A DNA stretch of 6,453 nt. Origin: Jiangellaceae bacterium. Its GTDB lineage: Bacteria > Actinomycetota > Actinomycetes > Jiangellales > Jiangellaceae. The notes under the pieces are model-generated. The model saw only the letters and a list, made by a program, of their open reading frames with translations. It did not search any database and was not told where the DNA came from. Where the stretch lies: NCBI GenBank assembly GCA_030146385.1, contig JASLBX010000300.1, forward strand, positions 1-6,453, in the 5' to 3' direction. Below are positions 4,723 through 6,453 of this stretch, piece after piece (position 1 is the first letter of the stretch; each line of letters starts with the position of its first letter). The position numbers were made by a program, and so were the translations under genes.

Positions 4723-6453
4723 ATGACGGCGCCAGCGGTCCGGCTCGTCCGCGCTCCGCGTGCCGAAGTGGCCCCTCCGGTGCTCGACGACGCCCAGCGG
4801 CGGGTGGTCGAGCATCGCGGCGGGCCGCTGCTGGTCCTGGCCGGTCCCGGCACGGGCAAGACGACCACGCTGGTCGAGTCCGTTGTCGATCGCGTCGAGC
4901 GTGACGGGCTCGACCCCGAGCAGGTTCTGGTGCTCACGTTCAGCCGTCGCGCCGCGGCCGAGCTGCGCGAGCGCATCGCCGCCCGGCTCCAGCGCACGGT
5001 GCGTGAGCCGCTGGCCCGGACGTTCCACTCCTACGCCTTCGGGTTGCTGCGCCGTGAGGCTGTGCTGAGGGGCGAGCCGCAACCACGGCTGCTCACCGGC
5101 GCTGAGCAGGACCTGCTGATCCGCGACCTGATCCGCGGCGAGCTCGAGGAGCTCGGCGCCGACTACTGGCCCGAGCGGGTGCGTCCGGCCCTGCCCACCC
5201 GAGGTTTCACCGAAGAGCTTCGCGACATTCTGATGCGTGCCGCCGAACGCGGCGTCACCCCGGCCGAGCTGGCGGCGCTTGGTCATGAGCGGGAACGCGA
5301 CGACTGGGTCGCCGCGGCCCGGTTCGCCTTGCAGTACGCAGGCGTGACGGCCCTGCGCCAGCCGCCTGCCTACGACCCGGCCGAGCTGGTTCGAGCGGCG
5401 GCGGGCCTGTTGCGCGCGGATAGTGATCTCCTGGCCCGCGAGCGGGCGGCCAGGGCGTTCATCGTCGTCGACGAGTACCAGGATTCTGACCCCGCACAGG
5501 AGGATCTGCTCGACCTGCTCGCCGGGGGCGGCCGTGAGCTGGTCGTCGTGGGCGACCCGGATCAGTCCATCTACGGCTTCCGCGGCGCCGAGGTCGAGGG
5601 CATCCGCAACTTCTCGGACCGGTTTCGCACCGCCGACGGCTCGCCGGCCGCCGTGCTGGCGCTCGACGTGTCGCGGCGGTGCGGTCCAGCGCTGCTGGCG
5701 GCGTCGCGGCGGGTCGCGGCCCGACTAGGGGGTCCGCCGCAGCACCGCCGCCTCACTGCGGCCGACCCGTCCGCGCCCGGAGCGGCGTCCGTGCACGTAC
5801 TGCACAGCCCGAGCCAGGAGGCCGCCTACATCGCCAGCCGGTTGCGCGAAGATCACCTGGTGAACGGCGTCCCTTGGACGGAGATGGCCGTGCTGGTCCG
5901 CTCTGCGCAGGCGCTACCGGTTCTCCGGCGCGGGCTGGCTGCGTCCGGTGTGCCGGTGAGCGTCCGGCTCGAGGAGGTGCCGTTGGTCGACCAGCCACCG
6001 GTGCGCGCACTGCTGGACGTTCTTGAGCTCGCCGCCGGACGCCGCGAGCTGGATGCCGATCTCGCGTACACCCTGATCACCGGGCCCCTCGGTGGGGCCG
6101 ATCCGCTGGCCCTACGCCGGCTCCGGCAGGAACTGCGCGGGCACGAGTTGCGAGCTGGCGGCGTCCGGGCTTCGGGGGAGCTACTGGTCGAGGCGCTGAC
6201 CGAACCGGCCGGGCTGGCCGAGGTCGGCCGGCGGGCCGTCGCACCGGCGGTTCGGCTGGCTGCCGTGCTGGCCGCGGCACGCGACGCGGCGGCGAAGCAG
6301 GGCGCGACCGCCGAAGACGTGCTGTGGGCGGCATGGTCCCGCACCGGACTCTCAGAGCGGTGGACGCGTACTGCCCTCGCCGGAGGCTCCGCCGGCGCGG
6401 CCGCCGACAGAGATCTCGACGCAGTCGTCGCGCTCTTCGACGCAGTCGCCCGG
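4723..6453 (+). CDS. adnA: AdnA-type UvrD-like helicase/nuclease subunit, N-terminal motor part (3' end outside window)
   Basis: The frame stays open for 577 codons to the window end. The visible part is a superfamily 1A (UvrD/Rep) motor: a Q-motif-like LDDAQRRVVEH near the N-terminus, Walker A AGPGTGKT (40-47, Lys46), motif Ia LTFSRRAAAELRERI from 71, TFHS at 100-103, Walker B VVDEYQD (248-254, Asp250/Glu251), motif III GDPDQSIYGFRG from 277, and the motif IV-like Arg pair 318-319 in SRRCGPALL. AdnA and AdnB form the double-strand-break resection motor-nuclease of actinobacteria; known AdnA is about 1,045 residues with a C-terminal RecB-like nuclease, so roughly half is shown. The nuclease is not visible; adnA is preferred over a plain UvrD helicase because of the gene order. 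ATG 4723 is used (GGTGA ends 5 nt upstream). GTG 4714, preceded by GAGGT, is almost as good; an in-frame TAG at 4708 rules out anything earlier. The motor looks catalytically intact. Confidence 0.85.
   Translation, partial: MTAPAVRLVRAPRAEVAPPVLDDAQRRVVEHRGGPLLVLAGPGTGKTTTLVESVVDRVERDGLDPEQVLVLTFSRRAAAELRERIAARLQRTVREPLARTFHSYAFGLLRREAVLRGEPQPRLLTGAEQDLLIRDLIRGELEELGADYWPERVRPALPTRGFTEELRDILMRAAERGVTPAELAALGHERERDDWVAAARFALQYAGVTALRQPPAYDPAELVRAAAGLLRADSDLLARERAARAFIVVDEYQDSDPAQEDLLDLLAGGGRELVVVGDPDQSIYGFRGAEVEGIRNFSDRFRTADGSPAAVLALDVSRRCGPALLAASRRVAARLGGPPQHRRLTAADPSAPGAASVHVLHSPSQEAAYIASRLREDHLVNGVPWTEMAVLVRSAQALPVLRRGLAASGVPVSVRLEEVPLVDQPPVRALLDVLELAAGRRELDADLAYTLITGPLGGADPLALRRLRQELRGHELRAGGVRASGELLVEALTEPAGLAEVGRRAVAPAVRLAAVLAAARDAAAKQGATAEDVLWAAWSRTGLSERWTRTALAGGSAGAAADRDLDAVVALFDAVAR

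Noticed and set aside
4639..5286. Minus-strand open frame opposite the start of adnA
   Set aside because: It runs across the adnA promoter candidate and Walker A region and yields a biased, unrecognisable protein.
1..6453. Mobile element, defence island, CRISPR array or tRNA/rRNA gene
   Set aside because: No transposase or integrase motifs, no direct-repeat arrays, no cloverleaf or rRNA-like stretches; all long frames are explained by the five genes listed.

Overview
The window looks like chromosomal DNA from a GC-rich actinobacterium. Codon third positions are strongly G/C. The gene set (MoeZ, a kinase-like/flippase-like membrane protein, an alkyltransferase-like protein, then an AdnA-type helicase-nuclease) resembles a neighbourhood I recall from mycobacteria and Streptomyces. 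I cannot name a genus from sequence alone.

Layout. Positions 1-347 hold the C-terminal end of an alpha/beta hydrolase whose nucleophile lies outside the window. Next comes a spacer of about 157 bp with a 58-nt near-palindrome overlapping the hydrolase stop codon and a good match to a SigR/SigH-type oxidative-stress promoter. moeZ follows at 505-1695 (ThiF/MoeB adenylyltransferase plus rhodanese). A long inverted repeat then separates moeZ from a convergent minus-strand gene at 1799-4198. That gene encodes a 799-residue membrane protein with an N-terminal membrane block, a degenerate kinase-like domain and a C-terminal YbhN/UPF0104-type membrane block. Divergent from it is a small alkyltransferase-like gene at 4284-4607 with Trp in place of the reactive Cys. 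After a GC-rich hairpin and a PafBC/RecA-NDp-like promoter, the 5' half of adnA begins at 4723 and runs off the end at 6453. No spacer exceeds about 160 bp.

How the genes fit together. The right half is a DNA-repair cluster: the alkyltransferase-like protein would recognise alkylated bases, and AdnA (with AdnB expected just downstream) would resect double-strand breaks. The promoter candidate before adnA resembles the LexA-independent DNA-damage promoters of actinobacteria. The left half is sulfur transfer under a probable thiol-stress promoter. I see no mobile element, CRISPR array, tRNA or rRNA, and no convincing new multi-gene system. The least ordinary items are the nested palindrome at 341-398, the apparent loss of kinase catalytic residues in the membrane protein, and the two stress-type promoter candidates.
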